Positions 17,636 to 27,723 of a stretch of 64,000 nucleotides of DNA are shown here, in pieces. The DNA lies in NCBI RefSeq assembly GCF_041227145.1, contig NZ_JBGFSP010000003.1, positions 1,302,001 through 1,366,000 of the forward strand. The letters are read 5' to 3'. The stretch is from Bacteroides sp. AN502(2024) (GTDB taxonomy: Bacteria > Bacteroidota > Bacteroidia > Bacteroidales > Bacteroidaceae). Below the pieces are notes generated by a model that saw only the letters and a list, made by a program, of their open reading frames with translations, was not told the DNA's origin and did no database searches. Every line of letters starts with the position of its first letter. Position 1 is the first letter of the stretch. A program made the translations under genes and the position numbers.

Positions 17636-20473
17636 ATGAAATATTGTATTTTTAATATAGCATTTTGGGGGCTACTGTTTTTCAATGTAGTTGAGGTCGC
17701 TGCTAATTCAAACATCTATACAATCTCGGGACGTGTGACCGAAGCCGAGACAAACTCCCCCTTACCCGGTGCTTCCATTCTCATTAAAGGTACCTATTTA
17801 TGGGCCGTATCCAATCAGAAAGGAGAATTTACGATACATGGAGTACAGGAGGGAAAATATAATCTGGAGGTTTCTTTTCTTGGATATGTGCCGGCGACAA
17901 TTCCCGTAAATGTACACAGCAATATCAATCACCTTCCTATCCTACTCAAAGAAAACACACTTGCACTGGATGATGTAGTCGTTACTGCACAAGCTCCCAA
18001 GAATGAATTGAATACCACACTCACTATCGGAAATAATGCGTTGGAACACCTACAGGTGTCGAACGTGAGCGATATCTCCGCTCTCCTTCCGGGAGGAAAG
18101 ACCCGAGTGCCGGATCTCACCGCCAACCATATCTTCTCCTTACGTGACGGAGGGTCAACAGCCGGTAATGCCGCATTCGGAACAGCTGTGGAAGTGGATG
18201 GGGTCCGTATTGGAAACAATGGTTCGTTTGGCAAGATGAGCGGAGTGGATACCCGGCATATTACTGTCGCGAATATTGAATCGGTAGAGGTCATCACCGG
18301 AGTGCCTTCGGCAGAATATGGAGACTTGAATAGTGGAATGGTCAAGATTCACACCCGAAAAGGAAAAACACCCTGGAACATATTGCTATCTGTCAATCCT
18401 CGCACCGAACAGGTTTCATTTGCCAAAGGATTGGATTTAGGAAACGACAAAGGAGTCATCAACATAAACGGTGAGTGGACCAAAGCTACTCAGAAGTTGG
18501 TATCTCCCTATTCTTCTTATACGAGGAGGGGATTCTCTGCCGGATATAGCAACACATTCCGCAACGTATTGAGATTCGACATCGGTGTTACAGGCAATAT
18601 CGGAGGAATGAATACCAAAGATGATCCCGATGCCTATTCGGGAGAATACAAGAAAGTGAGAGATAACGTATTCCGGGCAAACACGTCACTCGCCTGGCGG
18701 ATCAATCAATCGTGGATAACCAACCTCAAGTTCGACGCATCGATATATTACAATGATAACAACTCCCACGCGCATACGTTCTACTCGTATGCATCGGAGC
18801 AACCGGCTGTTCATGCCATGCAGGAAGGATATTTTATGGCAAACAAACTGCCATATACCTACTTTGCCGACCCAATCATCGACTCCAAAGAGCTGGATTA
18901 TGCCGCGTCATTAAAGTACGAATGGAACAGGCGGTTGAAGGCTGTAAACAGCAACCTGAAAGCGGGTGTTCAGTGGAAAGCAACAGGAAATGTGGGTCAA
19001 GGAGAATTTTACCAAGATCCTTCATTGGCTCCGAACGGCTACCGCCCCCGCCCTTACACGACTTATCCATATATGCATAATGTTTCAGTTTATGCAGAAG
19101 AGAGTCTGTCATTTCCCGTGGGAAATACCATGCTTAGACTGATGGCAGGGGTGCGTTGGGAACATTTGTTTATCAAGGGAACGAACTATAAAAATCTGAA
19201 TACTCTATCTCCACGTTTCAATGCCAGATGGCAGTTGAACGAATCTATCGCTATCCGTGGCGGTTGGGGAATTACCGAAAAACTGCCCTCTTTCCATACC
19301 TTGTACCCCCAACAGGAATATCGGGACATACAGACCTTCGGCTTTTCCTATAATAAGATGGAATCATCTTATATATATTATAGTCAGCCCTACACGTTAT
19401 TGCACAATGAGAACCTCCGGTGGCAACGGAATCAGAACGCAGAAATCGGTCTGGACGTCAACATCGCCCGTACCAACATTTCATTAGTCGGCTATTTCAA
19501 CCGTACCAAGCTGCCGTATAAATACACAAATACCTATACTCCGTTCTCCTACGATGTTCTCCAATTGCCGGAGGGATTCACGATGCCTGCTAATCCGCAA
19601 ATCCATGTGGACAACCAGACAGGAATGGTTTACATACGCGACAATGCATCCAGTTACTGGACTCCTATGGATGTCAAAGTGACCGACCGGACTTTTGTAA
19701 AGTCAACGTCTCCCGACAATGGGAGGGACGTGATTCGTCGCGGAGCGGAAATGATCGTTGATTTCCCGGAAATCACGCCGATTCGCACCCAGTTCCGGAT
19801 AGATGCGGCTTATACTTATACGAAAAATATCGACCACTCTTTATCGTATTATTATCAGAATGGATGGTCGCACACCAGTCTCGCCAATCGTTCTTACCAA
19901 TATGTAGGTATCTACGCCAATGGAGACAACTTATCGAGTACAGCCAACGGCAAGCGCACCCACTCGCTGGATGCCAATGTCACAGCCATCACCCGCATTC
20001 CCAAAGCCAGACTGATTATCTCGTGTCGGCTGGAAGGTTCGCTAGTGAAGCGTTCGCAGAATATCTCCGAATACCAAGGAAAAGAATATGCGTTCAATGT
20101 GAGTGAAAACGGTAATGTCCCAACCGGAGGAAGTATCTATGACGGCAATTCCTATACTGCTATCTGGCCCGTGGCATACCTCGATCTGAATAATGAGATG
20201 CATCCTTTCACGCCAGCGGAAGCCGCGAATCCGGAATTTTCCTACCTGATACGCAAATCGGGCAATGCCTATACATTCGCTGCAGACGGATATGATCCTT
20301 ATTTTTCTGCCAATATCAATATCACCAAAGAGATTGGAGACTATGTATCCCTTTCTCTCAATGCGATTAATTTCACCAACTCACGGCCTTATGTAAAATC
20401 TCATGCAACGGGTGTAAGCGCTCTTTTCACCCCGGATTTCTATTATGGACTTACTTGCCGCATCAAATTCTAA
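17636..20473 (+). CDS. TonB-dependent outer-membrane receptor with carboxypeptidase-like N-terminal domain
   Basis: 945 residues from the ATG at 17636, which starts a good signal peptide (KYCIFNIAFWGLLFFNVVEV). Next comes a carboxypeptidase-regulatory-like domain (about 27-110: SGRVTEAETNSPLPGASILI). The plug follows (LDDVVVTAQAP; ALLPGGKTRVPDLTANHIFS; ESVEVITGVPSAEYGDLNSG), then a large barrel ending in FYYGLTCRIKF with the usual terminal Phe. It is not SusC-like in partner: the next gene is a DUF4876 lipoprotein rather than SusD. Such receptors take up metal chelates, heme or vitamins through TonB; the substrate is inferred from the PepSY and ABC neighbours. First gene of the cluster. Confidence 0.9.
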   Translation: MKYCIFNIAFWGLLFFNVVEVAANSNIYTISGRVTEAETNSPLPGASILIKGTYLWAVSNQKGEFTIHGVQEGKYNLEVSFLGYVPATIPVNVHSNINHLPILLKENTLALDDVVVTAQAPKNELNTTLTIGNNALEHLQVSNVSDISALLPGGKTRVPDLTANHIFSLRDGGSTAGNAAFGTAVEVDGVRIGNNGSFGKMSGVDTRHITVANIESVEVITGVPSAEYGDLNSGMVKIHTRKGKTPWNILLSVNPRTEQVSFAKGLDLGNDKGVININGEWTKATQKLVSPYSSYTRRGFSAGYSNTFRNVLRFDIGVTGNIGGMNTKDDPDAYSGEYKKVRDNVFRANTSLAWRINQSWITNLKFDASIYYNDNNSHAHTFYSYASEQPAVHAMQEGYFMANKLPYTYFADPIIDSKELDYAASLKYEWNRRLKAVNSNLKAGVQWKATGNVGQGEFYQDPSLAPNGYRPRPYTTYPYMHNVSVYAEESLSFPVGNTMLRLMAGVRWEHLFIKGTNYKNLNTLSPRFNARWQLNESIAIRGGWGITEKLPSFHTLYPQQEYRDIQTFGFSYNKMESSYIYYSQPYTLLHNENLRWQRNQNAEIGLDVNIARTNISLVGYFNRTKLPYKYTNTYTPFSYDVLQLPEGFTMPANPQIHVDNQTGMVYIRDNASSYWTPMDVKVTDRTFVKSTSPDNGRDVIRRGAEMIVDFPEITPIRTQFRIDAAYTYTKNIDHSLSYYYQNGWSHTSLANRSYQYVGIYANGDNLSSTANGKRTHSLDANVTAITRIPKARLIISCRLEGSLVKRSQNISEYQGKEYAFNVSENGNVPTGGSIYDGNSYTAIWPVAYLDLNNEMHPFTPAEAANPEFSYLIRKSGNAYTFAADGYDPYFSANINITKEIGDYVSLSLNAINFTNSRPYVKSHATGVSALFTPDFYYGLTCRIKF

Positions 20474-20477
20474 CTAT

Positions 20478-21710
20478 ATGAAGCAATCCATCTACATATT
20501 ACTACTCACAGTGACCGGCATCTTTACAGGATGCACGGATATCGATAAAGAGAATCCGTATGACAACCAATTGCACAGCCTGCAGGTTATCGCCGTATAT
20601 CCGGACGGATACACGGAGCATCTCCGGGAAGGAGTGACGGTAAAGATTGAAGATGTCGACCGTGGAAATTCTTACAAGGCTAAAACCGACAAGAATGGGG
20701 TGGCGCAATTTTCTCTGACCCAAGGTATATACCGTGTGCAAATCAGTGACAAAGACGGACAGGATATTTTCAACGGGTTAGCTGATCATGTAAAGCTGAC
20801 CGGTAGTGATATTTCTCTTCATCTTCCGCTGATTCATTCCAGAGCCGGAACGATCGTGATTAAAGAGATTTACTGCGGGGGATGTAGCAGGTTACCGCTG
20901 GAAGGGAATTATCAGTCCGACAAGTACATGATCCTGCATAATAACGGCTCGGAAGTGCAATATCTGGATAGCTTGTGTTTCGGAGCGCTCGATCCTTACA
21001 ATTCACAAGCCACCAATGTATGGGTGACACAGGACGAAGCAACCGGAGCAACCATCTTCCCCACCTTCGCTCCTATCGCACAATGCATCTGGCAGTTTGG
21101 CGGTACCGGCAAAACTTTTCCGCTTCAACCGGGAGAGGATGCGGTGATTGCCATCAACGGAGCAGTTGACCATGCGGCACAATATCCGCAATCTGTGAAT
21201 CTGAACAAACCCGGATATTTTGTATGTTACAACAATGTTTATTTCCCGAACACACAATATCATCCGGCTCCCGGCGATCGGATTACACCGGATCATTACC
21301 TGAACGTAGTGTTGAAAACAGGACAGGCGAACGCTTATACATTCTCCATCTTTTCTCCGGCCACGATTATTTTTAAAGCCAAGGATACTACGATACAGGA
21401 CTTCGTTCTTAAAGAAGGCAGCGTCATACAGAAGCCGGGAAGCACCACCGAACGGGTGATAACGGTACCGTTTGACTGGGTGATTGATGGGACGGAGGTG
21501 TATTATGGCGGTTCCTCCAGCAATAAAAAGCGCATTTCCCCATCCATCGATGCGGGATATGTCACTCAAAGTGCCACGTACAACGGACGCAGTTTATGCC
21601 GTCATGTGGATGAAAAGGCGACACAGGAAGAGGGTTATGAAGTACTGGTAGATACGAACAATTCTTCTACCGATTTTTATGAACGGGAAAAACAATCTTT
21701 GCATGAGTGA
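20478..21710 (+). CDS. DUF4876 lipoprotein
   Basis: 410 residues from the ATG at 20478, 4 bp after the receptor stop, giving a lipoprotein signal ending IFTGCTDIDKENPYD (lipid on Cys18). An Ig-like/carboxypeptidase-like segment (VTVKIEDVDRGNSYKAKTDK) is followed by the DUF4876 core with IVIKEIYCGGCSRLP, YMILHNNGSEVQYLDSLCFG and DRITPDHYLNVVLKTG. The CGGC pair could bind a metal or form a disulfide (inference). Given its place after the TonB receptor it is probably the surface partner of that receptor. Its function has not been established, as far as I know. Confidence 0.85.
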   Translation: MKQSIYILLLTVTGIFTGCTDIDKENPYDNQLHSLQVIAVYPDGYTEHLREGVTVKIEDVDRGNSYKAKTDKNGVAQFSLTQGIYRVQISDKDGQDIFNGLADHVKLTGSDISLHLPLIHSRAGTIVIKEIYCGGCSRLPLEGNYQSDKYMILHNNGSEVQYLDSLCFGALDPYNSQATNVWVTQDEATGATIFPTFAPIAQCIWQFGGTGKTFPLQPGEDAVIAINGAVDHAAQYPQSVNLNKPGYFVCYNNVYFPNTQYHPAPGDRITPDHYLNVVLKTGQANAYTFSIFSPATIIFKAKDTTIQDFVLKEGSVIQKPGSTTERVITVPFDWVIDGTEVYYGGSSSNKKRISPSIDAGYVTQSATYNGRSLCRHVDEKATQEEGYEVLVDTNNSSTDFYEREKQSLHE

Positions 21711-21711
21711 G

Positions 21712-23214
21712 ATGAAGAAAATATATATAACAGGTCTTTGGATTCTATGTCTGACATCCGGAGTTTCGGCGCAGACTTATGACATCATCGAACGCCGTAA
21801 CTCTTGGAATGCCGGGGCAAATGTCACCGGCATCATGACGGACAGTCTCTCTGCTTCTTATGCCGAACTGTACGGAAAGAATAACCACGGTGATTTCCGC
21901 AACTATTACGAAGCAAAAGAAGCATGGAGTGCCGGAGCGGTAGCAAAGTCCATCACTCATCTGAAAGGCTATTCGCTGACAGGTTCATTCTCCTTCGACC
22001 ATACTTCCGGCAGGGATATGAGCGGTTCGATGTTCACCCACCCGGGATTTTATCCCGTCAATCTCCTGGAGTTCACGCCCGGACGTAAAAACTTACAAAC
22101 CTATACTTTCATGGGTGGTATTGCAACCGATATTGCACCCAACTGGCGATTGGGAGGAAAGATTGACTTTGCCGCATCCAACTATTCCAAACGAAAAGAC
22201 TTGAGGCATACCAATTACCGGCTGGATTTGAAAATAGTTCCCAGCGTCATGTATCATTCAGGAGATATGGCAATCGGGGTTTCCTATATCCTCGGTAAAA
22301 ACAGCGAATCTGTGAAAGCAGAAGTCATCGGCACAGCCGAGAAATCTTACAATGCTTTTCTGGATAAAGGGCTTATGTATGGAACCTACGAGGCATGGGA
22401 CGGTAGCGGAATCCATCTCAGCGAATCGGGTATCAACGGTTTCCCCATCAAAGAATGGTTGAACGGGGGAGCCTTGCAGCTTCAATGGAAAGGTTTTTAC
22501 GGAGATATTGAATACACATACTCTTCAGGTTCTGCCGGTGAAAGAGATGCCATCTGGTTTAAATTCCCCACTCACCGGATTACTTCCCAGTTGAGTTACC
22601 ATTTCAAACAGGAGAAGAAAGAGCATTTTTTACGGCTGAACCTGCAATGGTCACATCTGGTCAACAACGAGAATGTGATAACTAAAGAAACGATGAACGG
22701 GATAACGACTACTTATATACACGGGGCCAACCGCATTTTTGAGCAGGACGTTTTCTCCGTCCATCCTGAATATGAATTCATAAGTCCCCGCACGGAACTT
22801 CGCTTGGGAACGAATATATCAACATCCAGGCGACTGGCCACACAGATGTATCCTTATGTGGTTTCGGAAAAGATGCTTTGCAGCCAAACTTATATCTCCA
22901 ATGTACTTCATTGGGGCAAACTCGACCTGAAAGCGGCTGCATCCTTTACCATAGGAAACTTTACCGAGAAAAACAGGACTACGGCAACAGGTATGGAGCC
23001 GGGGGATCCGCCTTATCGGCTGACTGATTATTACCATCTGAGAAATGAATATGCAACCGCCCCGCAGGCGACATTTCATCTCGGATTGCGCTATTATTTC
23101 AACGATGAAATTTATGCGGAAATACAGGGTAGTTATACACACGGTTTCAATCTTCAATACATAGATGGTTCGAACCGTTGGAACGAGACTATCAAATTAG
23201 GATATATTTTTTGA
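21712..23214 (+). CDS. DUF6850-type outer-membrane beta-barrel protein
   Basis: 500 residues from the ATG at 21712, one base after the DUF4876 stop; an ATG at 21703 would overlap it. The signal peptide is KKIYITGLWILCLTSGVSAQ. The rest is alternating beta strands rich in Tyr and Gly, ending YIDGSNRWNETIKLGYIF with a terminal Phe, as in outer-membrane barrels. I recognise it as the DUF6850 family that accompanies DUF4876 and TonB receptors. No enzyme motif is visible. Its role may be a second pore or a scaffold of the uptake system (inference). Confidence 0.75.
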   Translation: MKKIYITGLWILCLTSGVSAQTYDIIERRNSWNAGANVTGIMTDSLSASYAELYGKNNHGDFRNYYEAKEAWSAGAVAKSITHLKGYSLTGSFSFDHTSGRDMSGSMFTHPGFYPVNLLEFTPGRKNLQTYTFMGGIATDIAPNWRLGGKIDFAASNYSKRKDLRHTNYRLDLKIVPSVMYHSGDMAIGVSYILGKNSESVKAEVIGTAEKSYNAFLDKGLMYGTYEAWDGSGIHLSESGINGFPIKEWLNGGALQLQWKGFYGDIEYTYSSGSAGERDAIWFKFPTHRITSQLSYHFKQEKKEHFLRLNLQWSHLVNNENVITKETMNGITTTYIHGANRIFEQDVFSVHPEYEFISPRTELRLGTNISTSRRLATQMYPYVVSEKMLCSQTYISNVLHWGKLDLKAAASFTIGNFTEKNRTTATGMEPGDPPYRLTDYYHLRNEYATAPQATFHLGLRYYFNDEIYAEIQGSYTHGFNLQYIDGSNRWNETIKLGYIF

Positions 23215-23252
23215 AAACAATGAATATATATATAAACTAAATTTATTAAGCA

Positions 23253-24863
23253 ATGAAAAAGAGTTTGACATTTATCTTCGCAGCAGCACTTTTGGTATCT
23301 TGCCAACAAGAGGAGAATGAAGCCACGACTCCTGCAAACAGTCGCATCACCATCTCTCCTGTGATTACACGTGCTACGGAAGTTAACTTTGAAACCGGAG
23401 ATAAAATCGGTGTTACAATTACCCAAAACGGTGACTTCGTATATGCGGAAAACAAACCGATGACATACAATGACGGAGTATTTGCCAGTGATTTACTTTG
23501 GTACCCGGAAGGAAACGACAAATCGCAAATAGTAGCCTATTATCCTTATAGAGAAGGTAATACTCCGGCTTCATTTTCTGTAAAGACCGATCAGACCAGC
23601 GGATATGGAGCATCGGATTTCATGGCAGCAAAGAAATCGGATGTGCTTCCGACTGCAAACGCTATAAGCATGAATTTTAAGCACTTGCTTACCAAACTGG
23701 TGATTCATGTAACGAAGGATGTAGAAGCAAACATCTCGTCCATCGTATTGAAAGGCTCTATCCCGACCGCGACTCTTGATTTGTCAGCTCTCACAGTGAC
23801 TGCTGATGCAAACGCCTCTGCTACAAGTATTGTTGCACAGGCCGTTAAAGCGAATGAGACATACCGCGCTATTATCGTTCCCCAAACAGTGGCCTTGACA
23901 CTTGAAGTAGCAACATCTGACGGTAAGACCTTGTCGCAAAAGCTCACTTCTACCACTTTGGCACAAGGAGGACAATACAGTGTCAACATTCGCGTGTTAC
24001 CTGACGATATAAAAGTCATACTTAGTGGTGACATTGAAAACTGGACAGATGAGGGCGAAATCGGGGCTGATAATGAAATTCCTTTCGAAGAACATCTCGA
24101 TCAGAACTATTTCCTGTATGACAATGTGAAATATAAGACGGTAACTCTCTCAAACGGTACGACATGGATGGCAGAAGCGCTTATCTATTTACCGAAAGGA
24201 TATACTCCTTCAAGTGATCCAACGGTAGATTCACATATCTGGTATCCTTATGAGATCGTGGATGGGGTAGCAAAAGCCTTAACTTCCGAAGCTGCAATTA
24301 AAGAATCAGGGTATCTCTATGACTTAGAAGCAGCACTAGGTCAGAAAATTACAGAAGAGAACTTTGCTTCTTTTGAAGGGAAACAAGGTATCTGTCCAAA
24401 GGGTTGGCATATACCAACACGTACCGATTATTTCAATCTTGTAGGTAATTCCAATGCAGCAGAAGGAGAAACCGGACAGCAATATAAAGAAGATGCACTC
24501 TTCTATGATAAGGATTATCAAGCCGCCAAAGTCCAATCATTTATCGATGCAGGATTTAACTATCCGATTTCGGGTGTACGTATGTCCACGGGGTATTCAT
24601 CCACTCCAAGATATCAAACAGTTACTACGAACAGCACCAATTGCAGCAAAGAAGAATGGTATAACAAATGTACAACAACCTATTACATGACCTCAACAGC
24701 CTACAAAGTCGCTAAAAAAGCCGATGTAGTAAGCAATATTCAATATTTTTCACTCATGGGGGCATTTGCGAAGAATAATCCAGAGGGGAAAGTCTCAGTA
24801 AGTTTTGCCAGCATACTTTGCGGACAAGCAATTCGTTGCGTAAAAGATCAAGCCGGCAACTAA
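23253..24863 (+). CDS. Fimbrillin-like lipoprotein with C-terminal FISUMP domain
   Basis: 536 residues. The lipobox is LLVSCQQEE (Cys16). Residues about 25-270 look like a fimbrillin/Mfa-like beta domain (ISPVITRATEVNFETGDKIG; MNFKHLLTKLVIHV; YRAIIVPQTV). Residues about 285-530 form a FISUMP domain (GTTWMAEALIYLPKGY; GKQGICPKGWHIPTRTDYFN; SILCGQAIRCVKDQ). This fusion is typical of Bacteroidetes surface lipoproteins of unknown ligand. It lies 38 bp after the barrel gene, inside the cluster. Confidence 0.8.
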   Translation: MKKSLTFIFAAALLVSCQQEENEATTPANSRITISPVITRATEVNFETGDKIGVTITQNGDFVYAENKPMTYNDGVFASDLLWYPEGNDKSQIVAYYPYREGNTPASFSVKTDQTSGYGASDFMAAKKSDVLPTANAISMNFKHLLTKLVIHVTKDVEANISSIVLKGSIPTATLDLSALTVTADANASATSIVAQAVKANETYRAIIVPQTVALTLEVATSDGKTLSQKLTSTTLAQGGQYSVNIRVLPDDIKVILSGDIENWTDEGEIGADNEIPFEEHLDQNYFLYDNVKYKTVTLSNGTTWMAEALIYLPKGYTPSSDPTVDSHIWYPYEIVDGVAKALTSEAAIKESGYLYDLEAALGQKITEENFASFEGKQGICPKGWHIPTRTDYFNLVGNSNAAEGETGQQYKEDALFYDKDYQAAKVQSFIDAGFNYPISGVRMSTGYSSTPRYQTVTTNSTNCSKEEWYNKCTTTYYMTSTAYKVAKKADVVSNIQYFSLMGAFAKNNPEGKVSVSFASILCGQAIRCVKDQAGN

Positions 24864-24944
24864 AGGATTCATATTTGTTTCATGCCGGGAAACGAAAAGA
24901 ATCAAGAAGGTTATTACCAACTATATAAAAATGAAGCAAGAACA

Positions 24945-25532
24945 ATGAAAACAAAAAAGCTAACAATCGTAATTGCCATCGTGGCAATGACTTTTATCGG
25001 AACCTCATGTGGTAACAAACAACAGAAAAGCGTATCAGAAACGACTACAGAACAGGCTGCATTTTCCGCCTTGGGAATCGACTCTCTTCTTGCCAATGCC
25101 GAAAGCCTTGTAGGACAAGAAGTGACCATTGAAGGCGTCTGCACACATACCTGTAAACATGGAGCCAAAAAAATCTTCCTGATGGGTAGTGACGATACCC
25201 AAATGATCCGTGTAGAAGCGGGAACCTTGGGAGCATTCGACCCTAAATGCATAAACTCCATCGTTCGTGTTACCGGAACACTCAAAGAACAACGCATTGA
25301 CGAAGCTTATCTCCAGAACTGGGAGGCACAGCTCAAAGCACAAGCTACCGAGAAACACGGAACCGACAAAGCCGGATGCGATTCTGAAAAGAAAGCACGT
25401 GGCGAAACAGCCAACACCCCTGAAGCCCGCATTGCAGATTTCCGTGCAAAAATAGCCGACCGCAAGGCTGAAACAGGAAAAGAGTATCTATCTTTCTATT
25501 TCATGGAAGCTATCTCGTATGAAGTGGAGTAA
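24945..25532 (+). CDS. Cys/His-containing lipoprotein with OB-fold-like core
   Basis: 195 residues from the ATG at 24945; lipoprotein signal IVAMTFIGTSCGNKQ (Cys24). The core (about 50-130) reads VGQEVTIEGVCTHTCKHGAK, KIFLMGSDDTQMIRVEAG and IVRVTGTLKEQRIDEAYLQN. It resembles small OB-fold domains, with CTHTCKH offering two Cys and two His. A charged tail follows (ATEKHGTDKAGCDSEKKARG). Metal binding or redox sensing is a reasonable guess from the residues; I do not recognise a named family. Its 3' end overlaps the PepSY gene by 14 bp, so the two are translated together. Confidence 0.65.
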   Translation: MKTKKLTIVIAIVAMTFIGTSCGNKQQKSVSETTTEQAAFSALGIDSLLANAESLVGQEVTIEGVCTHTCKHGAKKIFLMGSDDTQMIRVEAGTLGAFDPKCINSIVRVTGTLKEQRIDEAYLQNWEAQLKAQATEKHGTDKAGCDSEKKARGETANTPEARIADFRAKIADRKAETGKEYLSFYFMEAISYEVE

Positions 25533-26085
25533 CAACATCCGTAAGTGGAGTCGACTCATACACCGTGACTTATCATTTTTCTTTTCCGGAATGGTATTGA
25601 TATATGCCATTTCCGGAATAGTAATGAATCACCGTAATACGATCAACCCGCACTTTTCCATCACACGGAAAGAGTATAAAATAGCAGAAAAGCTACCGGA
25701 TGAAGCAGATATGAACAAGGAAAAAATACTCCCCCTCCTAGAACCGTTGGGAGAAAGCGGCAACTATACCAAGCATTACTTCCCGAAAACGGACGTAATG
25801 AAAGTATTCCTGAAAGGCGGATCCAACCTCCTCGTCAATGTGAAAACGGGGGAAGCGGTCTATGAATCCGTCACCCGCCGTCCGCTTATCGGAGCAATGT
25901 CCCGCTTGCATTACAACCCGGGACAATGGTGGACTTACTTTGCGGATATTTTCGCTATCGCTCTTATGATCATTACGCTTTCCGGCATCATCATGCTGAA
26001 AGGGAATAAGGGTATAATCGGAAGGGGAGGAATCGAACTAATTGCCGGAATCTTGATTCCCATTCTTTTCCTTTTCTTCTTTTGA
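25519..26085 (+). CDS. PepSY-associated inner-membrane protein (XusC-like)
   Basis: 188 residues. WSRLIHRDLSFFFSGMVLIY starts the first membrane helix (about 19-38), followed by AISGIVMNHRNTINPHF. A soluble periplasmic PepSY-like part lies in the middle, then RLHYNPGQWWTYFADI leads into two more helices (about 138-155 and 168-188). Similar PepSY membrane proteins sit beside TonB receptors in Bacteroides iron systems such as XusABC. The conserved His residues may bind heme iron or help reduce iron at the inner membrane (inference). Overlaps the previous gene by 14 bp. Confidence 0.8.
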   Translation: MKWSNNIRKWSRLIHRDLSFFFSGMVLIYAISGIVMNHRNTINPHFSITRKEYKIAEKLPDEADMNKEKILPLLEPLGESGNYTKHYFPKTDVMKVFLKGGSNLLVNVKTGEAVYESVTRRPLIGAMSRLHYNPGQWWTYFADIFAIALMIITLSGIIMLKGNKGIIGRGGIELIAGILIPILFLFFF

Positions 26086-26107
26086 ATAGAATAACAGATA
26101 AAATCAA

Positions 26108-26995
26108 ATGGAGCATATTATCGAATGTAACAACCTGACGCATTATTACGGCAAACGGTTGATTTACAAAAATCTTAGTTTCACAGTACCCAAAGGACGT
26201 ATCCTGGGACTATTGGGAAAGAACGGTACGGGCAAGACCACCACGATCAATATCTTGAGCGGTTACCTGAAACCCCATTCGGGAGAATGTCGCATTTTCG
26301 GACAGGAGATACAGACAATGGCACCGGCTCTGCGCCGCAATATAGGACTGCTCATCGAAGGTCATGTGCAATACCAATTCATGACCATCACCGAGATAGA
26401 GAAGTTCTATGCAGCTTTCTATCCCGGACAATGGAAAAAGGAAGCCTATTACGAACTGATGAATAAATTGAAAGTAGCCACCGGACAACGTATCTCGCGT
26501 ATGTCCTGCGGACAACGTTCACAAGTAGCCCTCGGATTGATTCTCGCACAGAACCCGGAACTTCTCGTACTGGATGATTTCTCTCTCGGACTCGATCCCG
26601 GCTATCGTCGCCTGTTTGTCGACTATCTCCGCGACTATGCCCGTTCAGAAGGAAAAACCGTCTTTCTGACCTCGCATATCATTCAGGATATGGAACGGCT
26701 TGTTGACGACTGTATCATCATGGACTACGGAAAGATACTGATCCAGAAGCCAATCACCGAACTATTGGAAAAAGGCCGGCGCTATACCTTCACTGTTCCT
26801 GAAGGCTACGAACTTCCTGCATCCGATGATTTCTATCATCCTTCTGTCATAAGGAACCGGTTGGAGACCTTCTCCTTCCTTCAACCGGCAGAAACAGAAG
26901 CAAAACTAAAATCCATGTCAGTGCCCTACACGAATTTTCATAGTGAACAGGTCAATCTGGAAGATGCATTTATCGGCCTGACAGGCAAATACTAG
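26108..26995 (+). CDS. ABC transporter ATP-binding protein
   Basis: 295 residues. Walker A is GLLGKNGTGKTTTINIL (about 34-50). The signature is RMSCGQRSQV (131-140), with Cys replacing the first Gly of the usual LSGGQ. Walker B is ELLVLDDFSLGLDP (151-163), with Asp157 where the catalytic Glu normally sits. The switch His follows in VFLTSHIIQDMERL. The C-terminal ~90 residues resemble those of ABC-2 exporter ATPases. It pairs with the permease 24 bp downstream. The altered catalytic residue suggests slow or regulatory ATP hydrolysis unless the family has adapted to it. Confidence 0.88.
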   Translation: MEHIIECNNLTHYYGKRLIYKNLSFTVPKGRILGLLGKNGTGKTTTINILSGYLKPHSGECRIFGQEIQTMAPALRRNIGLLIEGHVQYQFMTITEIEKFYAAFYPGQWKKEAYYELMNKLKVATGQRISRMSCGQRSQVALGLILAQNPELLVLDDFSLGLDPGYRRLFVDYLRDYARSEGKTVFLTSHIIQDMERLVDDCIIMDYGKILIQKPITELLEKGRRYTFTVPEGYELPASDDFYHPSVIRNRLETFSFLQPAETEAKLKSMSVPYTNFHSEQVNLEDAFIGLTGKY

Positions 26996-27019
26996 AATCG
27001 TTGATAATTTATAAAAACA

Positions 27020-27688
27020 ATGTACGCTATATTTTATAAAGAATGGATAAAGACACGGTGGTATTTTCTACTAGCCGTGCTCGCCACACTTGGTTTTACC
27101 GGCTACTGTATGCTCCGCATCAACCGGGTGATAGAGATGAAAGGGGCTGCTCATGTGTGGGAAGTGATGCTGCAACGAGATGTCATCTTCATTGATATGT
27201 TGCAATATATCCCCCTGATTACAGGAGTCTTGATGGCTATTGTACAATTTGTTCCCGAGATGCAGCGCAAATGCCTGAAGCTAACACTTCATCTGCCTTA
27301 TCCGGAGTTGAAGATGACGGGAAATATGTTGCTTTCGGGGTTAGTATTACTACTTGTCTGCTTCGCTTCCAATTTTCTGTTAATGGAAATATACCTGAAC
27401 GGAATACTTGCCCATGAACTGAAGAACCACCTATTGCTCACCGCTCTCACCTGGTATCTTGCCGGAATTTCCGGTTACCTGCTTGTGGCATGGATCTGTC
27501 TCGAACCGGCATGGAAACGTCGTATTCTGAATCTCATAATCGCAGTATTATTACTCAGAATCTTCTTTCTGTCGTCCACACCGGAAGCATATAACAAGTT
27601 CCTCCCTTATTTAGCGGTTTATACGTTGTTGACAGCTTCTTTCTCATGGCTTTCTATCGTACGATTCAAGGCAGGAAAACAGGACTAG
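27020..27688 (+). CDS. ABC-2-like membrane permease
   Basis: 222 residues, about six hydrophobic helices (around 12-30, 57-75, 98-118, 130-155, 165-182, 190-208). The N-terminus MYAIFYKEWIKTRWYFLLAV is typical of ABC-2 type permeases. No substrate motif is visible. It should form the membrane part of the transporter with the preceding ATPase, probably in association with the DUF4857 protein encoded 35 bp downstream. Confidence 0.75.
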   Translation: MYAIFYKEWIKTRWYFLLAVLATLGFTGYCMLRINRVIEMKGAAHVWEVMLQRDVIFIDMLQYIPLITGVLMAIVQFVPEMQRKCLKLTLHLPYPELKMTGNMLLSGLVLLLVCFASNFLLMEIYLNGILAHELKNHLLLTALTWYLAGISGYLLVAWICLEPAWKRRILNLIIAVLLLRIFFLSSTPEAYNKFLPYLAVYTLLTASFSWLSIVRFKAGKQD

Positions 27689-27723
27689 GAACAAGTAAAG
27701 ATTAAAAATAAAAAGATTGAATA

